Origin: Ophiothrix spiculata
Lineage: Eukaryota; Echinodermata; Ophiuroidea; Amphilepidida; Ophiotrichidae
Assembly: GCA_000969725.1 (NCBI GenBank)
Contig: JXSR01S008748.1
Length of the DNA stretch: 20,239 nucleotides
Direction: 5' to 3' (one strand)
Position 1 is the stretch's first letter, and every line of letters begins with the position of its first letter. The translations under genes were made by a program, and so were the position numbers. This document shows positions 7,831 to 17,416 of the stretch, one piece after another. The notes below the pieces were generated by a model. The model saw only the letters and a program-made list of their open reading frames with translations. It made no database searches and was not told where the DNA came from.

Positions 7831-7935
7831 AGAGTATCGGTTCCCCTTTATAAATGCCTTGGGTTTATCAACTCAAATTCCTCTAGAATACTACATATTT
7901 GATGGTGTTCTAAATCCTGAAAATTAAACACTTAC

Positions 7936-8062
7936 CTTGGAGCAGAAATATTGAGAGGGTCTCCTTTAGCCCAAGCCAGATGTGGGCAAGCTGGTAGTGG
8001 GCGTGGCTTTGGTTGACCCAAATGGTTTTCTAGTACTTTGGAATAACGATATAGATGGTTTC
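7936..8062 (-). CDS. Probable internal coding exon of an unidentified gene (partial)
   Basis: Read on the minus strand, a pyrimidine-rich acceptor (TTTTGTTTCTCGCTGTCTTTTCAG, described in parts: TTTTGTTTCTCGCTG then TCTTTTCAG) precedes 8062, and a perfect consensus donor (CCAAG then GTAAGTG) follows 7936. The 127-bp segment has exactly one frame open throughout (41 whole codons, starting at the third base). It begins [15 protein letters not shown] and ends [12 protein letters not shown], and is rich in proline and basic residues in the middle ([15 protein letters not shown]). The other two frames have stops. Exon phase is two bases on each side, so its length is not a multiple of three. I do not recognise the protein. 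Neighbouring exons could not be located; the CpG-rich inverted repeat lies in the presumed downstream intron. A G-rich GGGCGTGGC on the plus strand could instead be a GC-box, but the combined splice signals and open frame favour an exon. Confidence 0.5.
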
Positions 8063-8557
8063 CTGAAAAGACAGCGAGAAACAAAACAATCTAGTTGAGG
8101 TACTTGATCAATTAATACTTTCATTATGAATTTTGGAATAACATTTGCCTGTAATAGTGATATATCATTGATGTCAACACAAGTTCTAACTCAAAAGGTC
8201 AATCATTCAAAATGGCTCTGATAATAATTGAAAATGGCTTATGCAGAAAAGACTTATACACAACAACAAATTTGCATTTTGACAAGGCTTGCTAGTTGTT
8301 CTTAATATCCAATCTACATTATTGCAAAGTTTTTTAAAAGAACAACAAAAAATGTAACAAACTGATTTCTAATAAAATGTACAAAAAATGGCTCAAATTT
8401 AATACATTTGAACTGTTTTTTGATTCAACTCAATGGCAGTACAGTCAATATCATGTAGAAATCACTCATTTTTCCCCCTTTTTGGACCCAGTCTGCATTA
8501 TTAACCTTCCTTTGTATCCTCCCTGGAATTTTAAGAATTTTCAATAAAGATATATGC
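8063..8557. other. Non-coding AT-rich stretch, presumed intron
   Basis: The first part carries the polypyrimidine tract and a possible branch point for the minus-strand exon (CTCAACT at about 8092-8098 on the minus strand). The rest is AT-rich with no frame, repeat or RNA gene that I can support. Confidence 0.4.
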
Positions 8558-8559
8558 TA

Positions 8560-9085
8560 CACTCCTGGTCAAAAGTGTTTGCGCACAAAACCTCTAACCA
8601 GCCATATCTCGAGACCCGTTCATCATTTGCTTCATTTTTTTCGGACTTTATATTTTACATATATAGACCTAAAGAACTCAACAGGAATTGAATTCACTGC
8701 ATTTGAAAATATGGCATGCTTAACATACAGTTTACTTTCTTCTGCACATTCAAAAATGGAGTTTAAATACATAAATTGCACATTTTTCGGAAAACTTATA
8801 ACCTGAAAATGTCCTTTATAGTTATACGGTGATAATAAGCATTTAATAATTAAATTCATCGGTACATATCAAAAACAGTGTGTGGTGTGTTTGTATATGG
8901 TCCAGGAAATCGGCCATTTTTATGGTTATGGAAGATGGAATATCAGAGGAAACATGGGTTATTTATATTGGATACATATGGCAACTACATAAAAATATGA
9001 ATTTGTTAAGAGTCTTGGTATTTTGATATAATAATTAAGGTTTTGTCCATGTTTAAGTGTGCGCAAACACTTTTGACCGGGAGTG
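8560..9085. mobile_element. 526-bp Tc1/mariner-like MITE with 28-bp TIRs
   Basis: Terminal inverted repeats at 8560-8587 and 9058-9085 read CACTCC(T/C)GGTCAAAAGTG then TTTGCGCACA, with one mismatch in 28. They are flanked by TA at 8558-8559 and 9086-9087. The CACTCCTGGTCAAAAGT terminus is typical of Tc1/mariner elements. The interior has no transposase; 75-codon frames on both strands overlap and are unsupported. A subterminal CAGCCATATCTC at about 8600 is shared with the foldback at 785-1701, which also has GCGCAC/CCGCAC at the same place in its TIR, so the two are probably related subfamilies. Confidence 0.88.
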
Positions 9086-9087
9086 TA

Positions 9088-9712
9088 CATTGACAAAGAA
9101 TGATCCCTTTTGGAGACCAACCTCAACAATTTCCATAACACTGCCTCTGGAAAGTTTAAACTTCAGTATAAACAGAATAGAATAAATTGGTACAGATTCA
9201 ACATTGTCATGTATTCGTGTAGCTTTAAACTCGCTTTACTAAATCTGTCGAGACATTTTCTGCTTGAATTGATATAAAATGTCACTGAACTTGTAAAATT
9301 CTTTTTGAGACTGCTACAACATTGTGGTGGATCCCTAAAACTCCCTTACAAGACCTGACATAAGATATTGAAATATATTTCATCCATTTTACACAGAATA
9401 ACAAATGACAGACCCTGTAGCACTCCCAATACAGGGCCTCCATGCTAGAAATGATACTGAGAATCTTTGTCCAATTCTATTTGTGAAATACCAAAGTATC
9501 TCTGACGAGAACTTACATAATTGTAAGCTATCAAAAAGCATATAATATATTAAATATACAAATATTAAAACTATGTACCTAATAAAAAGCAATACCGGGT
9601 GTTTACCAATAGTAAAAGAATAGATAAATAGGAACAAAGGAAAATTTCAGCATCATTCAAAGGCCCGGTGCAGACTCCTCTATCGTGTAGAATATTTTGC
9701 TTAGAATATTCT
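9088..9712. other. AT-rich stretch without a recognisable gene
   Basis: The minus-strand frame at 9389-9637 (82 codons) is hydrophobic and AT-driven, with no start context or splice support. No repeat shared with other parts of the window was found. Confidence 0.45.
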
Positions 9713-9793
9713 ATGCTGACGACAAAATGACGTAGGTCATCGCATAAAACTGTGTGTTTTATTTGATAACCTACGTCATTTTGTCGTCAGCAT
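9713..9793. ncRNA. 81-nt near-perfect hairpin, microRNA-precursor-like or tiny MITE
   Basis: The arms 9713-9750 and 9756-9793 pair over 38 positions with 35 exact matches: the outer 25 are perfect (ATGCTGACGACAAAATGACG then TAGGT), and a G-T pair plus two mismatches occur near the loop. The loop is TGTGT (9751-9755). The length and 5-nt loop fit a microRNA precursor, but such perfect outer pairing is also typical of a very short MITE. It contains TGACGTAGG and its complement, CRE-like half-sites. Which strand might be transcribed is unknown. Confidence 0.4.
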
Positions 9794-9825
9794 GGCACAA
9801 CATTTTCGCAAATTGTAGCACGATT

Positions 9826-10984
9826 GCCCCTTGGTATTCTAGGCTGTTTTAAAATATATACATACTTTAACAACTTGGATAGTATCATCCCATATCAACA
9901 TGTACAGTGCTGTGCTGAGGTGTGTAAACGTATATATACGGGATGCGCACTGAAGTGGTTAAGTTAAAAGCCTTATAATGATCCTTGAAATTAAAGCATA
10001 TTTGGAATTTTAAGAAATTTTAATCTAAAAAGTGTGCACCTTTAACTGAATTAAATGGAACAGAACATTGAAGTACTTAGCCAATGTCTACTGAGATAAC
10101 AAGTCATTATTAGTTTGTCTGCCTTAAAAGAGGAATCAAGTCTTTCTTCTTGATGGGAGTAGGTATTCAATAGGCAAGCTAGGGATACGAGTTTATGGAG
10201 AAATATGACTGATGAGTATAACGCTCTCATAATATTGATGTGACCTTTACAAAGAATGCTTTCTAGATCAAATCATGCCAGAAACACACATTATCAAAAC
10301 ATGAGATGCACAGTAACGTTTTCCTAATTTCATTGAGGATTTCACTTTGCCACATTTTGTTGTGTTTTAACCTATTGATACAATTTTATACCAACACTAA
10401 AAATAATTTTAATTTTGTGCTGAAAGGCACAAAAGCATTTGCCATTACTGCCTTACTTTGATGAATTTATGCCACATTTATTATTATTACAGTCAAATTG
10501 AAAATGACTATTGAGTTGAGAATGTTGCTTTCAATAACACAACACAGTATGTTGTATGATGAAATGTTGGTTCTGCATATGAAGAATATGTTTTAAGAAT
10601 AATATAAAATGCTGCAATTCTGATCTTTTAATTAATTATGAATTTATTCTCCTTGTTTGAAGTACAGGCATAAAACCATATAGATGACTCAAAGGTAGGT
10701 ATGACAATGAATCTTTAAAGTGTTACCTGAAATTGCACAAAAACTGGAAAAAAATGTCTCCAAAAAATCAAAATAAAATAGATCCCAAACTTTTCTGAAT
10801 GCATGCCTAAAAATTGGAAAGTTGCTTGGAACATTTACCACTTGAAACCTCAGAAATGAATAGAAGATTCCTAACATCTGCAGCACTTTTTGATATATGG
10901 AGGCCAATTTGGGGCTATCAGGTATGGTTACCAAAATAATCAACTCTCCTGTGCTGCAATTTCTCTATAATGTATTGACTTAAA
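9826..10984 (+). repeat. Repeat family R2, copy 1
   Basis: This is the first of three direct copies (about 9826, 10991 and 12331). Common blocks include AAAGCCTTATAATGATCCTT, TTTAACTGAATTAAATGGAA, GATAACAAGTCATTATTAGT, CTTTCTTCTTGATGGGAGTA, ACATGAGATGCACAGTAACG, GCACAAAAGCATTTGCCATT and TCTGCAGCACTTTTTGATAT. This copy has about 85 extra bp after its first block (around 9845-9950). Orientation is arbitrary. No frame is conserved among the copies, so it is not a coding tandem duplication. Confidence 0.85.
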
Positions 10985-11722
10985 TATATTGCCTCTTGGT
11001 ATCCTGGACTGTTTTAATCTACAAACGTTTAAGTTGAAAGCCTTATAATGATCCTTAAAATTAAAGCATATTTAGAATGTTAAGAAATTAAGTGCACCTT
11101 TAACTGAATTTAATGGAACAGAACATTGAACAATGTACTTAGTCAATGTCTACTGAGATAACAAGTCATTATTAGTTTTTCTGCCTTAAAAGGAATCAAG
11201 TCTTTCTTCTTGATGGGAGTAGGTATTCAATAGCCACGCTTGGCATACGATTTTAGGAGAAATATGACTGATGAATATAATGCTCTCATAATATTGAGGT
11301 GACCTATGAAAAGAATGCTTTCTAGATCAAATTATGCCAGAAACACGCATTATCAAAACATGAGATGCACAGTAACGTTTTCGCAATTTCACTTTACTAC
11401 ATTTTTGTCATGTTTTAACCTATTGATACAATTTTATATCGACACTATACATAATTAAACACAAAAGCATTTGCCATTACTGCCTTACTTTTGATGAAAT
11501 TGTGGCACATTTTTAAATGTTAAAACATTATTAACAGTCAAATTGAAAATAACTATTGAGTTGAGAATGTTGCTTTCAATAACACAGTATGTTGTATGAT
11601 GAAATGTTGGTTCTGCATATGAAGAATATGTTTTAAAAATAATATAAAATGCTGACATTCTGATCTTTTAATTAATTATGAATTTATTCTCCTTCTTTGA
11701 AGCACAGGCATAAAACCATATA
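10985..11722 (+). repeat. Repeat family R2, copy 2 (left part)
   Basis: This is collinear with copy 1 from the CCTGGACTGTTTTAATCTAC block through CAGGCATAAAACCATATA, where it diverges. It resumes at about 12195. Small deletions relative to copy 1 are present (for example near 11400-11460). Confidence 0.85.
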
Positions 11723-12194
11723 AAATTCCCCCCTTTTTTGTAAGGATGTGTCCCCAAGCTTCGCTATTTACATACCTTTCTGAAGCATCTTTTGTCGCCC
11801 TTGATAAGCTTGTGAATAACCTGATCGTGAAATACTGTTGCCAAGAAATCTCAAGTGCCTTATTTTTCAAAGGCTTTGTCACTTTTTGGTTTTCAAGGGC
11901 CCTATTAAGCCACATAGGCCAATCAAATCTCTGGTCCTTTGTTCCATTTTGAGTAAATGTGGGGTGGGTTTTTTCCTTGTGTTTTCCCTCATAAAGTTCC
12001 TTGCCATCAAAGCAGGAGGTCATTTACGTTTGAAGAGAAAATATTTTCCCTCCCACCACTTCCATAATAAATTTTGCCATTAATAATTCATATCAAGCGG
12101 GTTTTTCCCTTTTCTTTTGTTTTTTGTCCAGTTAATTTCAAGTTTGTTGCTTGTTTGTAAAGATCAGATAGCCTGGATAATTAATAACTGGAGA
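11723..12194. other. Segment of about 470 bp replacing R2 sequence; possible minus-strand exon remnant
   Basis: Relative to copy 1, about 170 bp of repeat is replaced here by unrelated sequence. The minus strand is open for about 100 codons within the segment (frame 12023 down to 11676, running on into the repeat). The frame includes KVTKPLKNKALEISWQQYF and a good donor-like AGAAAG then GTATGT at about 11780. The start codon immediately follows a stop, and no strong acceptor is seen. It is not recognised as any family. It may be a decayed transposon piece. Confidence 0.3.
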
Positions 12195-12330
12195 AATTAA
12201 TACAAGATTCCTAACATCTGCAGCACTTTTTGATATATGGAGGCCAATTTGGGGCTATCGGGTATGGTTACCAAAATAATAAACACACCTGTGCTGCAAT
12301 TGCTCTACAATGTACTGCCTTAAATATATT
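12195..12330 (+). repeat. Repeat family R2, copy 2 (right part)
   Basis: AAGATTCCTAACATCTGCAG, CACTTTTTGATATATGGAGG and GGCCAATTTGGGGCTATC match 10862-10920 of copy 1 and a fragment at about 13998-14060. It joins copy 3 without a gap. Confidence 0.8.
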
Positions 12331-12938
12331 GCCTCTTAATATCCTGGACTGTTTTAATCTACAAACTTTTAAGTTAAAAGCCTTATAATGATCCTTAAAA
12401 TCAAAGCATATTTAGAACGCTAAGAAATTAAGTGCCCCTTTAACTGAATTAAATGGAACAGAACATTGAACGATGTACTTAGCCAATGTCTACTGAGATA
12501 ACAAGTCATTATTAGTTTGTCTGCCTTAAAAGGAATCAAGTCTTTCTTCTTGATGGGAGTAGGTATTTAATAGGCACGCTAGGGATACGATTTTAGGAGA
12601 AATATGACTGATGAATATAACGCTCTCATAATATTGATGTGACCTTTAAAAAGAATGCTTTCTATATTAAATTATGTCAGGAACACACATTATCAAAACA
12701 TGAGATGCACAGTACCTTTTTCCTAATTTCATCAAGGATTTCATTTTACTACATTTTGTCATGTTTTTTCATTTCTATTGATACAATTTCATACCGACAC
12801 TAAACATAATTAAGCACAAAAGCATTTGCCATTACTGCCTTTCTTTGATGAATTTATGCCACATTTATTATTATTACAGTCAAATTGAAAATAACTATTG
12901 AGTTGAGAATGTTGCTTTCAATAACACAGTATGTTGTA
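12331..12938 (+). repeat. Repeat family R2, copy 3 (truncated)
   Basis: This is collinear with copies 1 and 2 up to AACACAGTATGTTGTA, then interrupted at TA (12937-12938). The expected continuation TGATGAAATGTTGG, present in copies 1 and 2, is missing. Confidence 0.85.
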
Positions 12939-13384
12939 CAGACTGTCCACGAATGATTTATACCCGATTTCAAAAAATCAGAAAAAATATTTAATCGTAT
13001 TTTTTCATAAAACCGACAGCTTTTCTACAATAGTGAATAAATCTTCTATATTTTCCATAGATTTCATCAAAATATCATGCTTCATTGCTTTGTGCGATGA
13101 CGTAATACAAAATCTAGGCAAACATCGTTTTGATCAGTAATAAATACTGATAATTTGCAAAGTTTAATAACCGATTTCAAATCTTTTTTCTTTGGTTTTG
13201 TTATTTCTATGATCTACAAAAAGCATTACCGTAGAGACTTATCAATCTATTTTAACTTGGCCTACTACAAATTAGCAAGATAGTCTTAGTCAAATATGGA
13301 GCAAGACACCATATTGGCGGGTCAGAAGTTTTAAGACTTTTTTTTCAAATTTTTGAACATTTCAGGAAACATTTCACTCTCAAG
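12939..13384. mobile_element. Insert starting with mariner-like terminus; right end unclear
   Basis: It begins CAGACTGTCCACGAATGATT directly after the TA of the R2 copy, at the position where the other copies read TTG-TA-TGATG. TACAG...TGTCC is reminiscent of mariner termini. I could not find a matching inverted terminus; sequence to about 13384 is non-repetitive AT-rich DNA with a short AATATGG...CCATATT palindrome at 13293-13315. It lies between convergent R2 copies. Confidence 0.3.
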
Positions 13385-13885
13385 CCTGAATAAAAAATGA
13401 TTAAAAGATCAAGACTTAATTACCATATGAATTGCAATAATTCTGGGGAGTTTGATTTTCATTTTATACTGCAGCATTTCATATTTGAAACATATGCTTC
13501 AAAGGGAGAACCAACATGTCAATTATCCACATTCTGTGTTATTGGAAACAACATTCTCAACTCAATTAGTCATCATTTTCAATTTGACTGTAATAATGTT
13601 AAATGTGGCATAAATTCATCAAAGTAAGGCAGCAATGGCAAATTCTTTTGTGCTTAATTATGTTTAGTGTCGGTATAAAATTGTATCAATAGGTTCAAAC
13701 ATGACAAAAATGTAGTAAAGTGAAATCCTCAATGAAATTAGGGAAACGTTACTGTGCACCTCATGTTTTGATAATGTGTGTTCCTGACATAATTTAATCT
13801 AGAAAGCATTCTTTTTAAAGGTCACATCAATATTACAAGAGCATTATTCAGCAGTCATATTTCTCCATAAAATCGTATCCCAAAA
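13385..13885 (-). repeat. Repeat family R2, inverted partial copy 4
   Basis: Read on the minus strand it follows copies 1-3: GGGATACGATTTTATGGAGA, then the CATCAATATT/GTGACC block, GCACAGTAACGTTTCCC, GACACTAAACATAATTAAGC, and the CTTGATCTTTTAATCA block. It converges with copy 3, so about 12590-12938 and 13490-13885 form a long imperfect palindrome with a spacer. Frames here (for example plus 13397-13627) are repeat shadows. Confidence 0.8.
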
Positions 13886-13905
13886 TCAACCAAATAGAGC
13901 ACAAA

Positions 13906-14289
13906 ATGTTCTGGATTCAGGAAATTACCTACATTTGGATGCCTAAAATGGAGATCTTGTTTGTAACATTTGCCTCTCTTGAAACCTCAGAAATGAAAAG
14001 GAGATCCCTAACTCCTGCAGCACCTTTTGGTTTATGGTGGCCAATTTGGGGCTTTCGGTATGGTTACCTAAAACATTTGACAAGTCTGACAATCAAAAAT
14101 GAAATACACATACATTTCATCCTCTACATAAAACCAAAGTACTTTGATAAAACAATGTGCTTGCCTGATCAGGTGGGTACTAGTCATGTGCATCTCACAA
14201 GGATTGTACACACAAGATACATGGTAAATTTAGATTTGAAACCCAACGGAAGCCCATGGAAACTGGCTCACTATTTAGCAAGAATCTGA
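13906..14289 (+). other. Longest open frame in the window (127 codons), unsupported
   Basis: The first 50 or so codons lie in an R2 fragment (13935-14070 matches 10799-10935, including GAAACCTCAGAAATGAA and GGCCAATTTGGGGCT), where the other copies are not open in this frame. The remainder (residues about 60-127) is unique, ends KLAHYLARI, and shows no motif I recognise. No good splice sites bound it. It is probably a chance frame; the unique half could be a decayed exon. Confidence 0.2.
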
Positions 14290-15535
14290 AAGCGTTAAAT
14301 TGAGCTCCATGGTTTACAGAATTAATAAAAGGAGTTTGGAATAATCTTTTTTATATTGTGCTTAAAATGCTGAATTCACACCCAATTTGACCCGAAATGC
14401 CTTTTTCAATGTGTTTTATTTGAAAACAAGCAACAAAGCATCATGAGATTTAGAAAGAAAAAATACAATGATTTTTTTAATTTGTTATAAGCTCAGTTTA
14501 TGTAAAATATCCTTTTCAGGTTATAAAATCAAAATTTACCGACTTAATTGCTATTTTGGTCTTTCCGTACTGACCGTTAAAAATCATTCCATATTTGAGG
14601 TGATCTATGGCCCTGAAAAAGAGCTTACTAATGTGCTTAAAATGGGGTCATAGGAAGTGGTAGGCAAGATGTGAAACAAGGATCATGAGGACCACATATC
14701 TCCATACCACCATTGTAGGTTAGTTCCCTCCCCCTGGTGTCTATCGTGTTGATGAATAATTGGTTCATTTCAACTATGTTATTCAAATATCTAAAAAAGA
14801 ATCTTTGAATCAAATCACAATGTACCTTGGGCACAACCTGCATCATTGTACTTCCTTTTGCAATGATATTGTCTGTAAAATTAAGTTTCAATTTTCAAGG
14901 GATCTTTGTACAAATAACAGTTGCATTTCTTTCATATTTCTACATTTTTATTATTATAGACTAATAATTGCCTGTAGTTCAATTCTGTTCTTGATGTCTA
15001 TTTTCTTATGATGTTATGTCACGTTATATACCTCATAACTTATTTTAACTTATTTTACATGAGACATTTCAACAATAAATATGACATATTTATAAATGTG
15101 ACACATTTATATGTATCATCAGCTTTGCTTCGAGCATATTCATGGTTTTGAGATCACCTCAGGAAAATAATTTAAACCATGCCCCTCAAAGCAGTCAATA
15201 TTTGTTAATAATACCATGTTTCAAAATCTTCAACCATGATGATACGCTTACAGACGCCTTACAAACACCTTGTATCTTACCTTATGGCAAGTATCATGAG
15301 AGCTTTTTTTTTCCTTTTCAATTTAATTTAAAAATGCAACTTATATTTCATATTTTTATCAATATTGTAACCATTCTGATGCCGGAGAACCATTTTTGAT
15401 TGAATTCATCAAAACATGCCTTGTATGCTAAAAGCATCTCCACTTTTCAAATTAACAAGATGCTACTTTTGATATTTGCTTTAACATTATGACTACATCT
15501 TCCCCCTAATGTTACATGTGACATTTCAACAATAA
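14290..15535. other. AT-rich stretch without a recognisable gene; contains an empty-site paralogue
   Basis: No supported exon is present. A minus-strand frame (14891-14637) has a protein-like end (NGGMEICGPHDPCF) but no splice context. Bases 15063-15120 (GACATTTCAACAATAAAT, later GACACATTTATAT) duplicate the sequences flanking the TIR element at 15536-16190 and thus represent its uninterrupted target, with a 17-bp local duplication. Confidence 0.45.
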
Positions 15536-16190
15536 GGCCCCCCCCAAAAAATGTTTGCTTGTCCTCATCCGACCGACCGATTCTCTTGCTGCGACCGTAT
15601 AACTTTTTTTTCCTTCAAAAATCGCGAAATTCCGATGACGAAAATGCAAGACCCAGGTATGATGTCACGAATTAATATTCATATTTTAATACCAGGTCTA
15701 CCAATTGTGAACTTATAAACATAGAGAAAATCGGAAGGCCATAAATTTAGCGTAGTTTTCGGTACTTTTCTACATATTAATGGATGATCGAGCATTTCTA
15801 TTGCACTTAAACATCAAACGGAACACACAAGCTAATTAAAATTGCAAAGATTGTACAGATATTTGTAAGGCCTTTTGAGAAAAAGGCAATTTTAGTCAAG
15901 TAAGTGAAACTAAGTTTGCCGAATTTTGCGTACGGAGGCGAATTTTAGAGTACATTTTTTGCTTCTTTACACCATTTTAATGGATGAGCGAGTACTTCTA
16001 TTGCATCTAAACATAAAACGGAACCCAGAAACTAATGTAAAGTGAAAAATGTTCTTTGATTTTCATTTGGGTTTTTTGAGAAAATAGCAATTTTACCTGG
16101 GAAAATAAGATATAAAAAAAAAAAAAAATTCTGACCGACCGACCCGAAGTTCAAATTCAAATGAGGACAAGCAAACATTTTTTTTTTGCC
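15536..16190. mobile_element. 655-bp TIR element, TAA target duplication, internal 200-bp repeats
   Basis: The left terminus is GGCCCCCCCC-AAAAAA then TGTTTGCTTGTCCTCAT. The right terminus reads, on the minus strand, GGCAAAAAAAAA then TGTTTGCTTGTCCTCAT. TAA flanks both sides (15533-15535 and 16191-16193), and 15063-15120 resembles the empty site. Next to each TIR are short GACC/GACCGACC runs in direct orientation. Two internal direct repeats start near 15740 and 15940 (spacing 200), sharing TTAATGGATGA-CGAG, TTCTATTGCA, TAAACAT-AAACGGAAC and TTTTGAGAAAA. It has no coding capacity. A TWA duplication again points to a PIF/Harbinger-type mobiliser (inference). Confidence 0.85.
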
Positions 16191-16199
16191 TAAATGCGA

Positions 16200-17148
16200 C
16201 ACATTTATATATTCATTATCTATGTGCTGCATTTGCTGTGCAATGTATTGACTTAGAAACACATAGAGTACCAATAATATTTGGAACATTTTAATGTCAA
16301 TGAACAGAGAAATTAGAACTGGGAGATCAGACTCGAACATAGATTGTATACAATGTAAATTGTGAAAACTTTTTATAAACTTTTCATTTCATTATAAAAT
16401 AATCGTGTCTATTATCTAGCAGGGGTATAATGATTCAACTCTGATTGAAAACATAACGATTTTCATCATCATCTACCTCCCCGAGGCTACATATCTCATG
16501 TTTCCCATAATAATAATAATTTACAACCCAAAATTGAAATTTAAAGCAATGTATCATATTTTACTTTGCACGAACATTGTTATCAAAACAAAGTTCCTTT
16601 TTGAAATGATGCAATTTCATCTCACTGTAATCAAACATGTATGGTAATAAAAATCTCTATTGTTTACTGTTTGAGCTTTCAATCACACACAAACATTATT
16701 ACAATATGGTTAGTGTTTTCAAAGAGATTATGAAACATGTTCTGGTTTATTGCTCGATAAAAAAAGAAGAAAAATACTGATAATAATAAACTAAAAGCTT
16801 TACTACATGTCTGATTAACCCAAATATCATCTCTAAGAAAAAAACACCACAACTGTTATATTTTGCACATGATTATGATAATGAAACAGAAAAATATTAA
16901 CAGATGTAATTTTGTTTCCAACAATCACATTTTATTCTACTTACAATCATTCCAATCACACCTCATTGTATCATATTACTGATGAGTTTGAAAACTAAAA
17001 CTATAAAAAATGATCATTACATTTACCAGCATCCAAAAATATGTCACTTTTGTAGTTTGCTTCAACCACGATTTAATCATAATTTGGTTGAGAAAATATG
17101 AAGCAGCTAGATCAATCGATTAGGCACAACTACTTGAAAATTCCAAGA
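16200..17148. other. AT-rich stretch without a recognisable gene
   Basis: Only low-complexity tracts are seen, such as a short AAT repeat near 16507. There is no frame above background, no TIR pair and no similarity to R1 or R2. Confidence 0.5.
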
Positions 17149-17150
17149 TA

Positions 17151-17225
17151 CAGTTGACACTGCTTAATTGGGACACCTCGGGAGTAGCAAAAATATCCCG
17201 ATTAACCAGTTGTCCCGATTAAACA
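17151..17225. mobile_element. Possible solitary pogo/Tigger-like terminus
   Basis: TA (17149-17150) precedes CAGTTGACACTGCTTAATTG, followed by GGGACACCTCGGGA and two TCCCGATTAA repeats. CAGTTGA...TTAAT-GGGACA-CTCGGGA is the usual look of pogo-type (Tc1/mariner superfamily) termini in invertebrates. No inverted partner was found downstream in the window, so it is a truncated end or chance. Confidence 0.4.
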
Positions 17226-17416
17226 AAATACAGAAATTGCTATAAGTGAGATTTTTAGCACTAAAGAAATTTAAGAACTCAAGTAAGTTAGTGTTTCATC
17301 TGGCCTTCAAGGAGACGCAACAAGTTGACTCAACCAGACGCAACAACATGCTTTATATCAGCAGATCCTCATTAAAGTGGATCCTTATGTCATTAAATGA
17401 GGGATGTTTCTCCCTA

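Larger units (their letters stand above)
7450..7876. repeat. CpG-rich inverted repeat, MITE or promoter-like
   Basis: The arm core 7501-7533 (GTCGCTCATGGAG, then GAGTTATTGTACCTCCGG) is repeated inverted at 7741-7773, with one gap. Outside it, TCTCCGCCAT and GGGGAACC also recur inverted (7473-7494 against 7823-7848). I count about 22 CpG in 7485-7850, far denser than the rest of the window. The right arm carries an additional segment of about 47 bp. Frames here are short: ATGGCGGAG starts on both outward strands but stops after 12 and 9 codons. It could be a foldback transposon or an inverted-duplicated CpG-island promoter; the sequence alone does not decide. Confidence 0.6.

Noticed and set aside
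13293-13315. SRF CArG box in CCATATTGG
   Set aside because: Only five A/T bases lie between CC and GG, whereas the consensus needs six.
13906-14289. 127-codon protein gene
   Set aside because: About 40 percent is R2 repeat, the frame is not kept in other R2 copies, and no splice or promoter support exists.
14637-14891. Minus-strand exon ending near 14637
   Set aside because: The peptide looks plausible, but no acceptor or donor of quality borders it.
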